NCBI GenBank assembly: GCA_947503885.1
Contig: CANNFD010000002.1
Span: 186,001-250,000 of the forward strand
Length of the DNA: 64,000 nucleotides
Reading direction: 5' to 3'
Source: an uncultured Olleya sp.
Lineage (GTDB): Bacteria; Bacteroidota; Bacteroidia; Flavobacteriales; Flavobacteriaceae
Below the pieces are notes generated by a model that was not told the DNA's origin, made no database searches, and saw nothing but the letters and a program-made list of their open reading frames with translations. Below, piece by piece: positions 1-7,369 of the stretch (position 1 is its first letter; each line of letters begins with the position of its first letter). A program made the position numbers and the translations under genes.

Positions 1-2
1 GG

Positions 3-1679
3 GCAACCAATAATTACGACACAGGAAAACCTCCAACTACACGACCAAAAAAAATTAGAATTGATAATGCAGACAACACCCATCAAGATCAGGCGTCCAT
101 GGACAATGCTATCGACTTACAACGTAACCGAGAGCCAATGCCTGAAGAAGAAATAGTCGTAATTTTTAAATACAAAAACACTAAAGATTACACTACTAAC
201 GGTAAACTATTTTTATTTTACAACGAAACCAAATATAGCGATGCTAATTTTAAAATAACAGACACAAGAACCCACAACGGTGAGACGCCAATAGAAAACG
301 ACAATCTAGTTTACACCTCAAAACCAGAAAACAAAGCTTATTACGCTTCCGCGGAAACTAAAAGCTTACGTACCTATATTACACCACAAGACTCTACAGA
401 AAAACAAAACTTACCACTGACACTTGCAGATGCCAAAGCAAACTATAAAAATTCAAGTCAGCTAAGCTTTAGCAACATGCAACCCAATGAAGAGCGCAAT
501 GTATTTTACACCTTAAAAACAACACCAGAAATGCTTAAGGATACAAGCGCGATAATAAGTGTAAGGGGCGTATATATTCCGGATGATAATTATGACAACC
601 ATAACGTAAAAGATATGGAAATGGAGATTGTAACCTCCCATGACCCAAATAAAATGTCCTCAAACGCAACGTATTTAAATTATAGATTAGTCCGTTTTAA
701 AAAACCAAAATTTAAAATTAGATTTCAAAACAATGGAGAAGGTCCAGCTAACACCATAAGACTAGAAACTGACATACCTGATATGTTTGATAAAACATCA
801 ATTAAGGTTTTGGACATGTATCCAAAAGTAAAAATTTGTCCAAAATACGAAGTAGAATACAGTTGTTTGGATACTACCTACACTAAAAAACAAGCCATAT
901 TTACTTTTAAAAACATCTATCTTCCAGGTAGCGAGCAAAAAAATGTTAAGGAATATGACTCAACTAAAGGGTTTGTGAAATATCAGATTAAGTTTGGAAA
1001 AGATTTTCATAAGCAAAAAACCAAATCTAGAACTGCCATTATTTTTGACAAAAACGATCCGATAATCACCAACTACTCTACCACGCGGTTTTTACCAGGG
1101 ATATCCATTGGTGCAAAAGCGGGATATAATATGTTTACAGATTTAGACAACTCAAAAAGTTATTTTGTTGGCGCAACGGTTTCTCCTTACAAATCCTACA
1201 AATGGTACTGGCAGGTAGAGCTTTTAAACAGCTTACATAACTACGATGGACAATCCAATTTTACCAATACGTTTATACCAGAGACAGCAACAGGTTTTGC
1301 GTATTGGGAACGCAAAACAACTAACACAACTTTTGAAAACATTGATTGGGAAATACCTGTTCTTGCTAGGTACAATGTTAATAATTACATTGGTTTAGGA
1401 GCCGGACTACAGGGTATGTTTTCTATTAGTGAGAAAAACGAAACTACAACTACCAGAGCCTATTATGAAGATCAAGAAGGCACTTTAGCAGTACCAAACA
1501 TAGAGCCTACAACCACAACTAGTTCTGAAAAAAATAGCTTCACAAATTTTAGAACGGGATTCTTAGTGGAAGCTACAGCTGGTTTTGCTAGAATTGGACC
1601 AAGTATTGGGGCGCGTTATGTTTTCAATTTTAAAGAAAACTACAACTACATGCAGTTTTATGCCATTTGGAAATTTTAA
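3..1679 (+). CDS. Surface/outer-membrane protein with DUF11-like region and C-terminal beta-barrel (5' truncated by window)
   Basis: The frame is open from the first bases of the window through the Met codon at 99, so the gene begins outside the window and 558 residues are visible. The middle contains a DUF11/CARDB-like stretch (around 705-800, FKIRFQNNGEGPANTIRLET), typical of repeated adhesin-like domains. From about 1090 the sequence changes to alternating hydrophobic and aromatic strands beginning SIGAKAGYNMF and ends in a terminal Phe (YAIWKF), as expected of an outer-membrane beta-barrel. It lies 8 bp before the CHAT-protease gene and is probably co-transcribed with it. The function is unknown; a membrane-anchored surface protein is inferred. 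An internal start at 99 is unlikely because coding sequence continues upstream. Confidence 0.7.
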   Translation, partial: ATNNYDTGKPPTTRPKKIRIDNADNTHQDQASMDNAIDLQRNREPMPEEEIVVIFKYKNTKDYTTNGKLFLFYNETKYSDANFKITDTRTHNGETPIENDNLVYTSKPENKAYYASAETKSLRTYITPQDSTEKQNLPLTLADAKANYKNSSQLSFSNMQPNEERNVFYTLKTTPEMLKDTSAIISVRGVYIPDDNYDNHNVKDMEMEIVTSHDPNKMSSNATYLNYRLVRFKKPKFKIRFQNNGEGPANTIRLETDIPDMFDKTSIKVLDMYPKVKICPKYEVEYSCLDTTYTKKQAIFTFKNIYLPGSEQKNVKEYDSTKGFVKYQIKFGKDFHKQKTKSRTAIIFDKNDPIITNYSTTRFLPGISIGAKAGYNMFTDLDNSKSYFVGATVSPYKSYKWYWQVELLNSLHNYDGQSNFTNTFIPETATGFAYWERKTTNTTFENIDWEIPVLARYNVNNYIGLGAGLQGMFSISEKNETTTTRAYYEDQEGTLAVPNIEPTTTTSSEKNSFTNFRTGFLVEATAGFARIGPSIGARYVFNFKENYNYMQFYAIWKF

Positions 1680-1687
1680 ATTTTTAG

Positions 1688-4261
1688 ATGAAATATAGCC
1701 TTATCATATTCTTTTTTTTTGTCTTCGGAAACTGTTTTTCGCAAGACTTAGAAGAGGCTATTTATGTTGCAACGGAAACATTTAATGCAGATAGAAATCC
1801 AAAAACTTATTCCGTTTTATTAAAAAACGAAGCTAGTTTTAAATCAAAATTAAGTACAAAAGACGACTATTTTGCTTACCTATTTTTACTAGTAAACAAA
1901 GCCAATTATTTAGAAAAAACTAATCAGCAAACAAAAGCAATTGCTACTTACGAGACTGCTTTAAACCTTTATAACAAACAAAAACTTGACAAAACATTTG
2001 TTTACGACATTACGGAATTCTGCTTAAAACCTTTAGGAATTTTATATAATCAAATTGGAGATTATACTAACGCCGAAAACACAATTAAGCATTATATTTT
2101 TTTAGCAGAACAGCAAAAAAACATACCACATAAAATTAGTGGCTCTATTAACTTGGCCCGACTATATTTTACAATCGGGAAATATAAATCTGCTAAAGAC
2201 GTAGCAAATAATGGCTTAGAGATTAAAGGCGCAACGGACTTACAAAAGCAAATGCTTAAACGTATAATCACCGATAGTACTATTAAAGGTGCTTCGTCAA
2301 AATCCAACAGTACAAATCCTATAGTTTTAGAAACTAATTCTGATAATGACATCAACTACCAGCTGGCTTTAAAAAACAAGGATTATAAAAAAGCTTTAGC
2401 TTTTTTTAAATTAAAATATTCTCAACTAAATACAGAAGGCTTAACAGCTAGAGATCAAGCAAAATTAAAGGTAGAACATGCTCAAATTTTATACAAATTA
2501 AATGATTTTAATAATGCTTTAATGCTATTAAAACAGGCATTAAATATATTATTACCAAACTACAACCTTAAAGTGCTTCCCGAAAAAGAAGACCTATATC
2601 CAGAAAACACATTTATTGATATTTTTGATTTATTAGCAAGATTACAAACCAATCCAAATAACACCTTAGCCTGTTACGACTTAAGCTTTTATGTCTCTAA
2701 TTTGCTCACTCAAAATATAACGTCTCAGGAAGCCAAACTAATACATTTAAGTGCCAACAGAAACCGAAGCGAATTATGTATAAACTTGCTGTTTGACACT
2801 TATCAAGCCACAAAAGACACAACAACAATTATAAAAGCGTTTGATTACGCTGAAAAAAATAAAGCTTCTATTTTAAAAGAAACGATAGGCAAAAAAACGC
2901 TATTTCAATTACATCCTAATGATAGCCTATTAATAAAAGAACAATCTTATTTACTTAAACAAGAGCGTCTAACTAACGATTTAATTAAAGCCCAATACCA
3001 ACAAAATGCAAATCAGATCGATTTAATAAGTCAAGACCTAACAAATGTTAGTGTCACTTTAAAACAATTAAAATCTAAGATTAACAAAAGATATCCTGAT
3101 GTAGATAATACATCTATTGATTTTACCAGGCTTCAACAAAAACTTAAAAAAGACGAAGCTATTTTAGTCGAGTATTTTTATGGTGTAAACAATGTGTTTC
3201 AGTTTACAATATCTGACACAGGTTTTGATTTAATTAGAATAGAAAAAAATACTTTATTTGATTCAAGTATTGCTAATTATATAGATTATTTTAATAATTC
3301 TTCAGTAATAAATAATAACATCCAACAGTTTACAACAGATGCGTTGCTGTTATATAAGTTATTGCAATTTGATAAAACTGCGACTTATAAAAACGTGGTT
3401 GTGATAACGGATGGCTTTTTAAATTTTATTCCTTTTGAAAGTTTATTAACTCAAAATACAACTACAAAAAGCTATTCTAAAATGCCTTTTGTAGCTAAAA
3501 ATCAAGCATTAGCCTATAACACAAGCGCTTTATTTTATTTAAACAACAGGCCTTTTAAATATAGTAATACGGTTTTAGGAGTTTTTCCTGTATTTGACAA
3601 CAGTAATTCTAAACTTACCTACTCGTTAAACGAAGCTGAAAGCATAGATAAAGCAACAAACGCAAAGTTTTTAATGTACGATTCTGCTACAAAAAACGAT
3701 GCTTTGCAGCAAGCAAAAAACTATAGTGTATTACATTTATCCACACACGCTACTAGTGGATCATTTACCGTACCTGCAAATATAGATTTTATTGATCAAA
3801 AATTATTTTTAAACGAATTATACAGCCTAAACCTAAATAATAATTTAGTGGTTTTAAGTGCTTGCGAAACTGGTATAGGGAAACTACAAAAAGGAGAAGG
3901 CAGCATGAATTTGGCTAGAGGATTTCAATATGCTGGTGTGGAGAATTTATTATTTTCACTTTGGAAAATTAATGATTTATCAACCTCTCAGTTAATGGCT
4001 TTGTTTTATAAAAATTATAGTAAAACAGAGTCTGCCTTTAAAGCTAATCATTTATCAAAGGTTGATTATTTAGAGGATAATAGTATTTCAAACATTAAAA
4101 AATCACCATATTATTGGAGTGCTTTTATCTATTATGGCGATTTAACACCAGAAAAGCCATCTAATTTTTTAAAATCCATCCTTTTTACTTTTATTGGTTT
4201 AGGGATTGCTTTACTTTTAATACTTATAATACGTAGACGTAAAAATGGACAACACGCTTAA
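1688..4261 (+). CDS. TPR-CHAT domain protease, membrane anchored
   Basis: An 857-residue protein with a signal peptide (about residues 1-18, ending CFSQ), helical TPR-like repeats over roughly 50-450 and a C-terminal CHAT domain (about 560-815), the caspase/separase-like peptidase fold. The predicted dyad is present: His687 in LHLSTHA and Cys726 in LSACETG. A single transmembrane helix near 830-850 is followed by an RRRK tail, so the protease should face the periplasm. CHAT proteins elsewhere act as induced proteases, for example in gasdermin and Csx29 systems; the substrate here is unknown. It overlaps the downstream aspartyl protease by 17 bp, so the two are translationally linked. The call to the CHAT family is firm; the physiological role is not. 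Confidence 0.88.
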   Translation: MKYSLIIFFFFVFGNCFSQDLEEAIYVATETFNADRNPKTYSVLLKNEASFKSKLSTKDDYFAYLFLLVNKANYLEKTNQQTKAIATYETALNLYNKQKLDKTFVYDITEFCLKPLGILYNQIGDYTNAENTIKHYIFLAEQQKNIPHKISGSINLARLYFTIGKYKSAKDVANNGLEIKGATDLQKQMLKRIITDSTIKGASSKSNSTNPIVLETNSDNDINYQLALKNKDYKKALAFFKLKYSQLNTEGLTARDQAKLKVEHAQILYKLNDFNNALMLLKQALNILLPNYNLKVLPEKEDLYPENTFIDIFDLLARLQTNPNNTLACYDLSFYVSNLLTQNITSQEAKLIHLSANRNRSELCINLLFDTYQATKDTTTIIKAFDYAEKNKASILKETIGKKTLFQLHPNDSLLIKEQSYLLKQERLTNDLIKAQYQQNANQIDLISQDLTNVSVTLKQLKSKINKRYPDVDNTSIDFTRLQQKLKKDEAILVEYFYGVNNVFQFTISDTGFDLIRIEKNTLFDSSIANYIDYFNNSSVINNNIQQFTTDALLLYKLLQFDKTATYKNVVVITDGFLNFIPFESLLTQNTTTKSYSKMPFVAKNQALAYNTSALFYLNNRPFKYSNTVLGVFPVFDNSNSKLTYSLNEAESIDKATNAKFLMYDSATKNDALQQAKNYSVLHLSTHATSGSFTVPANIDFIDQKLFLNELYSLNLNNNLVVLSACETGIGKLQKGEGSMNLARGFQYAGVENLLFSLWKINDLSTSQLMALFYKNYSKTESAFKANHLSKVDYLEDNSISNIKKSPYYWSAFIYYGDLTPEKPSNFLKSILFTFIGLGIALLLILIIRRRKNGQHA

Positions 4262-4697
4262 AGACTTTTTATTTGCAAAAAATTATATAAGAGTCAAATT
4301 AAAACTTACAAAGACCAATCATTTTGAAATTAAGGCATCAATAAATGGTGTAAAAGGATTGTTTATTTTAGACACAGGTGCATCTAATAGTTGTGTTGGA
4401 TTTGAAGCTACAGAAAAATTTGTGCTAAATAAAGTTAAGGATTCTAAAATCCTTGCTGCTGGAGCTGGCGCAACTAATATGCCTACCCAAGTTTCTAAAA
4501 AAAACACCATAGCAATAGGGCGACTAAAAATAAAAGAATCTGCTTTAGTATTATTTGACTTAAGTCATGTTAATGCTGCTTTAGTACATCATAATGGACA
4601 ACCTGTAGATGGTATTATTGGTGCCGATATATTAAAAAAAGTGAAAGGAATTATTGATTATGAAAAAAAACATTTGTACTTAAAAAAATTAGTCTAG
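4245..4697 (+). CDS. Retropepsin-like aspartyl protease
   Basis: A 150-residue single-domain protein with the retropepsin active-site motif FILDTGAS (Asp43) after a short strand-rich N-terminus, and a second family hallmark, DGIIGADIL, near residue 125. Bacterial retropepsins of this size work as homodimers, each chain giving one Asp. No signal peptide is visible, so it is probably cytoplasmic, unlike the CHAT protein whose 3' end it overlaps by 17 bp. Two unrelated protease folds in one transcription unit suggest a proteolytic cascade or a shared maturation process, but that is inference. The response-regulator gene begins 60 bp downstream. Confidence 0.82.
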   Translation: MDNTLKDFLFAKNYIRVKLKLTKTNHFEIKASINGVKGLFILDTGASNSCVGFEATEKFVLNKVKDSKILAAGAGATNMPTQVSKKNTIAIGRLKIKESALVLFDLSHVNAALVHHNGQPVDGIIGADILKKVKGIIDYEKKHLYLKKLV

Positions 4698-4757
4698 AGA
4701 CTTATTTTTATTTAATTTTATTAGCTACAAATCAACCTACAAAACGACCAAAAATAT

Positions 4758-5399
4758 ATGAGTGCATCAATTGTTATAGCAGATGACCATCCATTAATGT
4801 TAAGAGGACTCTCTGACTTTATTACCTCAAGAGGTTTTAAAATAATTGGAAGTGCAGAAGATGGTCAGACAGCATACAACCTTATTATCAAACTTAAACC
4901 TGACATTGCATTATTAGATATTAGAATGCCAAAAATGACAGGTATAGATGTTGCTGAAGCCTGTTTTAAAAACGAATTGGACACTAAAATAATACTTATA
5001 ACATTTGATAATGAGGAGCATTTATTTGATAAAGCACGTGCCTGCAATGTATATGGTTATATTTTAAAAGAATTTGCTGTTGAAGAAATAGAAACATGTA
5101 TTGCACATGCTTTAAAAGGAGAACCTTATTTTAGTGAAGAGATTGCCTCTTACCTTAATGCTAAGGTAACCTATTCTAGTTCAAACTTAACAGAAATGCT
5201 TACCCCAACCGAAATTAAAGTGGTTAAGTTATTGTCTGAAAAACTAACTACAACAGAAATTGCAGAACAACTAATGAGCTCTCCAAGGACTATTGAAAAA
5301 CACAGAAGTAATATTGTTAAAAAATTAGATTTAAAGAAATCTCATAATGAGCTAATGCTTTGGGCTAACATGAACAAAGAAGTATTAAAGCATATATAA
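4758..5399 (+). CDS. NarL/FixJ-family response regulator (orphan)
   Basis: A 213-residue two-domain regulator. The receiver domain (1-120) has the acidic pair Asp9/Asp10, the phospho-acceptor Asp54 (LLDIRMP), Thr82 and Lys104, all required residues. A LuxR/NarL-type helix-turn-helix follows at about 145-205 (LTPTEIKVVKLLSEKLTTTEIA, then RTIEKHRSNIVKKL). No histidine kinase gene lies beside it, so the partner kinase is elsewhere or input comes another way. The stop codon is immediately followed by four palindromes of the 7-2-7 inverted-heptamer geometry used by NarL-family proteins, which makes it the natural candidate to control the small-RNA array downstream. That link is inferred from position and geometry only. 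Confidence 0.9.
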   Translation: MSASIVIADDHPLMLRGLSDFITSRGFKIIGSAEDGQTAYNLIIKLKPDIALLDIRMPKMTGIDVAEACFKNELDTKIILITFDNEEHLFDKARACNVYGYILKEFAVEEIETCIAHALKGEPYFSEEIASYLNAKVTYSSSNLTEMLTPTEIKVVKLLSEKLTTTEIAEQLMSSPRTIEKHRSNIVKKLDLKKSHNELMLWANMNKEVLKHI

Positions 5400-5407
5400 C
5401 TGGATAA

Positions 5408-5429
5408 AAATACGTAGTTCTACGTATTT
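5408..5429. promoter_or_regulatory. Palindromic operator of small-RNA unit 1
   Basis: Perfect palindrome with 10-bp arms AAATACGTAG and CTACGTATTT around a TT spacer. Read as inverted heptamers it is TACGTAG-tt-CTACGTA, the 7-2-7 layout known for NarL/NarP sites. Its centre is 43.5 bp upstream of the predicted start at 5462. The right arm overlaps the -33-like TTTC (5427-5430), and the -7 box TACCTTAG is at 5450-5457, 19 bp further on. Activation by a dimeric regulator at about -43 is the simplest reading; repression is possible because the -33 element is covered. Confidence 0.75.
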
Positions 5430-5461
5430 CATATGTCGATAATGTGTTATACCTTAGCAGT

Positions 5462-5530
5462 GCTATTAAATCAATTTTAGGGAAATTGAGAAAGCTCTAA
5501 AACAGACAACTTGTTTTGGAGCTTTTTTTT
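5462..5530 (+). ncRNA. Predicted small RNA, unit 1
   Basis: About 69 nt from the conserved G of GCTATTAA (5 nt after the -7 box) to the end of the T-run. It folds into a 5' hairpin, CAATTT (5472-5477) with AAATTG (5483-5488) and loop TAGGG, then a terminator of 14 pairs: AAAGCTCTAAAACA (5491-5504) with TGTTTTGGAGCTTT (5512-5525), one G-U pair, followed by T's. There is no start codon with a sensible frame inside. Expression is predicted from sequence only. Confidence 0.72.
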
Positions 5531-5548
5531 GAACACGTCCCAAATAAA

Positions 5549-5570
5549 AAATACGTACCCCTACGTATTT
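5549..5570. promoter_or_regulatory. Palindromic operator of small-RNA unit 2
   Basis: The same 22-bp palindrome as in unit 1 but with 9-bp arms AAATACGTA and TACGTATTT around CCCC, so the inner heptamer base differs. TTTC at 5568-5571 and the -7 box TACCTTAG at 5591-5598 are separated by 19 bp. Conservation of the outer arms with a changed centre points to the TACGTA core as the recognised part. Confidence 0.72.
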
Positions 5571-5602
5571 CACAACTCAATTATATCATATACCTTAGCA
5601 GT

Positions 5603-5667
5603 GCTATTAATCATAATATATAAAAATTAAAAAGCTTTAAAACCGTCAATTGTTTTAAAGCTTTTTT
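5603..5667 (+). ncRNA. Predicted small RNA, unit 2 (divergent)
   Basis: About 65 nt beginning GCTATTAA and ending in a perfect 13-bp stem, AAAGCTTTAAAAC (5631-5643) with GTTTTAAAGCTTT (5652-5664), plus T-run. It lacks the G-rich-loop 5' hairpin seen in units 1, 3 and 4; that stretch is AT-only. It may be a degenerate copy or have a different target. Confidence 0.62.
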
Positions 5668-5685
5668 TGATTTTACTCCAAATAA

Positions 5686-5707
5686 AAATACGTAGTTCTA
5701 CGTATTT
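5686..5707. promoter_or_regulatory. Palindromic operator of small-RNA unit 3
   Basis: Identical 22 bp to unit 1 (10-bp perfect arms, TT centre). TTTC lies at 5705-5708 and the -7 box TATCTTTA at 5728-5735, again separated by 19 bp. Confidence 0.75.
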
Positions 5708-5739
5708 CATATATCAATAATAGATTATATCTTTACATT

Positions 5740-5809
5740 GCTATTAATCAATTTATGGGAAAATTGAGAAAGCTCTAAAACAGACAAACTTGTTTTGGAG
5801 CTTTTTTTT
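5740..5809 (+). ncRNA. Predicted small RNA, unit 3
   Basis: About 70 nt, the closest relative of unit 1. The 5' hairpin pairs CAATTT (5749-5754) with AAATTG (5761-5766) around loop ATGGGA. The terminator pairs AAAGCTCTAAAACA (5769-5782) with TGTTTTGGAGCTTT (5791-5804), followed by T's. The near-identity to unit 1 suggests redundant targets or gene dosage. Confidence 0.72.
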
Positions 5810-5826
5810 AAGCAAAACCCAAATAA

Positions 5827-5848
5827 AAATACGTAGTTCTACGTATTT
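5827..5848. promoter_or_regulatory. Palindromic operator of small-RNA unit 4
   Basis: Identical 22-bp palindrome to units 1 and 3. TTTC at 5846-5849 and the -7 box TACCTTTA at 5869-5876, 19 bp apart. This unit is upstream of the micropeptide gene at 5964. Confidence 0.75.
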
Positions 5849-5880
5849 CACATGTCAACAATACACTTTACCTTTACAAT

Positions 5881-5947
5881 GCTATTAATTAGTTCTTAGG
5901 GAGAATTATTTAACGAAAACTCTGCATTGTAATGATGCAGAGTTTTT
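5881..5947 (+). ncRNA. Predicted small RNA / leader, unit 4
   Basis: About 67 nt beginning GCTATTAA. The 5' hairpin keeps loop TAGGG (5897-5901) but its stem is AGTTCT with AGAATT instead of CAATTT with AAATTG, so base pairing is kept while the sequence differs. The final stem, AAAACTCTGCAT (5916-5927) with ATGCAGAGTTTT (5935-5946), is unrelated to the other units and has a short T-run. Because a small gene starts 17 nt after it, this hairpin could be a leaky terminator or attenuator rather than an absolute end. Confidence 0.68.
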
Positions 5948-5963
5948 ATTAATCATTAAAATT

Positions 5964-6074
5964 ATGGACATAGAAAAACGAACACAAGAACAAAACAGAA
6001 TTATTACTGTTTGTATTATCATACTGTCAGTAATTTTAATCAGTTTTAATTTATTTATTTATTTTAATAAGTAA
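5964..6074 (+). CDS. 36-residue membrane micropeptide
   Basis: ATG at 5964 opens a 36-codon frame ending TAA at 6072-6074. The peptide has a charged hydrophilic N-terminus (MDIEKRTQEQNR), then one hydrophobic helix of about 22 residues rich in Ile and Leu, and ends FNK, so it should be a single-span membrane peptide. It is preceded by promoter unit 4 and its hairpin, and followed 5 bp later by a strong terminator, so it has its own compact transcription unit. Nothing in the peptide identifies a family. It could be a regulator of the neighbouring envelope proteins or a small toxin; both are guesses. Confidence 0.6.
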   Translation: MDIEKRTQEQNRIITVCIIILSVILISFNLFIYFNK

Positions 6075-6078
6075 GCAT

Positions 6079-6113
6079 AAAAAAAGGGAGCAACAATGTT
6101 GCTCCCTTTTTTT
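6079..6113. terminator. Bidirectional terminator between micropeptide and odhB
   Basis: The stem GGGAGCAAC/GTTGCTCCC is extended by A-T pairs on both sides, with an A-run before and a T-run after, so it can stop both the rightward array/micropeptide transcript and the leftward odhAB transcript. Confidence 0.85.
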
Positions 6114-6129
6114 ATATAATTATAACTTG

Positions 6130-7344
6130 TTAAAGTTCTAATGCTTTTTTAACATCATTATCCATTAGTAATTCTATTGGATTTTCTAATGCTTCTTTAA
6201 CAGCAACTAGGAAACCTACACTTTCTTTACCATCAATAATTCTGTGATCATAAGATAATGCTACATACATTATTGGTCTAATAACAACCTCTCCATTAAT
6301 AGCTACAGGACGTTCAACAATGTTATGCATACCTAAAATCCCACTTTGAGGAGGGTTAATAATTGGTGTAGACAACATACTACCAAAAACACCACCATTA
6401 GATATAGTAAATGTTCCTCCAGTCATTTCGTCTACAGTTATTTTTCCGTCTCTAGCTCTAATTGCTAAACGTTTTACTTCAGACTCAACTCCTCTAAAAG
6501 TTAAGTTTTCAGCATTTCTAATTACTGGTACCATTAATCCTTTAGGTCCAGAAACAGCAATACTTATATCAACAAAGTCAAAGCTTTTCATTTCCTTACC
6601 ATCAATCATTGAGTTGACCGCTGGATACATTTGTAATGCTCTAACCACTGCTAACGAGAAGAAAGACATAAACCCTAATCCTACACCATGTTTAGCTTTA
6701 AACTCCTCTTTATATTCTTTACGCAGAGCAAAAATAGGAGACATATCTACTTCGTTAAAAGTAGTTAACATTGCTGTGGTGTTTTTAGCTTCAACTAAAC
6801 GTTCTGCTACTTTACGACGTAACATAGACATTTTAGAATTAGAAGACCCACGGTTTCCTCCTGTTGGAGTCCCCATAGATGGTACTGCATTTACAGCGTC
6901 ATCTTTAGTGATACGACCATCTTTACCAGTACCAGAAATTGTAGAAGCATCAATATTTTTTTCTGCTAATATTTTCTTAGCTGCTGGACTTGCTGTACCA
7001 GAAGCATAAGTATCAGCTTTTGGTGCTTCAGCTTTAACAGCTTCTGCTTTTGGAGCAGTTTCAACTTTTTTATCTTCTTTTGCTGGTGCATCTCCTTCTG
7101 GTGCTTTTGCACTAGTATCAATTAGACAAACTACTTGTCCAACTGCTACAGCGTCACCTTCTTCCGCTTTAAGTGTTATAATACCACTAGCTTCCGCAGG
7201 CAACTCCAAAGTTGCTTTATCACTATCTACCTCAGCAATAGCTTGATCTTTTTCTACATAATCACCATCTTGAACTAACCATTCTGCTATTTCAACTTCT
7301 GTGATAGATTCGCCTGGAGAAGGCACTTTCATTTCTAAAATCAT
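6130..7344 (-). CDS. odhB: Dihydrolipoyllysine-residue succinyltransferase (2-oxoglutarate dehydrogenase E2)
   Basis: A 404-residue E2 core protein of the 2-oxoglutarate dehydrogenase complex, which transfers the succinyl group to CoA in the TCA cycle. The domains are in order: lipoyl domain (1-80, lipoylated Lys43 in DSDKA), an Ala/Lys/Pro-rich linker, the peripheral subunit-binding domain (about 115-155, ending [12 protein letters not shown]) and the catalytic acyltransferase domain (175-404) with His367 and Asp371 in HRIIDG. Pairing with odhA upstream confirms the succinyl rather than acetyl specificity. A start at Met5 (MKVPSPGES) is also possible. The gene is the last of a leftward unit with 7370 and odhA and ends at the shared terminator. 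Confidence 0.95.
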   Translation of the reverse strand: MILEMKVPSPGESITEVEIAEWLVQDGDYVEKDQAIAEVDSDKATLELPAEASGIITLKAEEGDAVAVGQVVCLIDTSAKAPEGDAPAKEDKKVETAPKAEAVKAEAPKADTYASGTASPAAKKILAEKNIDASTISGTGKDGRITKDDAVNAVPSMGTPTGGNRGSSNSKMSMLRRKVAERLVEAKNTTAMLTTFNEVDMSPIFALRKEYKEEFKAKHGVGLGFMSFFSLAVVRALQMYPAVNSMIDGKEMKSFDFVDISIAVSGPKGLMVPVIRNAENLTFRGVESEVKRLAIRARDGKITVDEMTGGTFTISNGGVFGSMLSTPIINPPQSGILGMHNIVERPVAINGEVVIRPIMYVALSYDHRIIDGKESVGFLVAVKEALENPIELLMDNDVKKALEL

Positions 7345-7369
7345 CGTAATGTAATTTTATATTGTTGTG

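Larger units (their letters stand above)
5404..5950 (+). repeat. Four tandem ~140-bp promoter-terminator units
   Basis: The non-coding stretch after the response regulator is built from four direct repeats whose palindromes start at 5408, 5549, 5686 and 5827 (periods 141, 137 and 141 bp). Each unit holds, in order, a 22-bp palindrome, a TTTC -33-like element overlapping its right end, exactly 19 bp of spacer, a -7-like box (TACCTTAG, TACCTTAG, TATCTTTA, TACCTTTA), the block GCTATTAA 5 bp later and a hairpin with a T-tract. Units 1 and 3 are the most alike. Unit 2 has lost the 5' hairpin, and unit 4 has a different terminator stem and leads into a micropeptide. The design is that of four independently transcribed small RNAs. 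No protein frame is conserved across units. Confidence 0.85.

Noticed and set aside
5404-5950. CRISPR-like repeated array
   Set aside because: The repeats are ~140 bp, contain promoters and terminators, diverge within the unit and have no uniform spacers; no cas genes are near.
6614-7009. Plus-strand open frame inside odhB
   Set aside because: It is the antisense of a certain coding region, with no promoter and no recognisable protein pattern.
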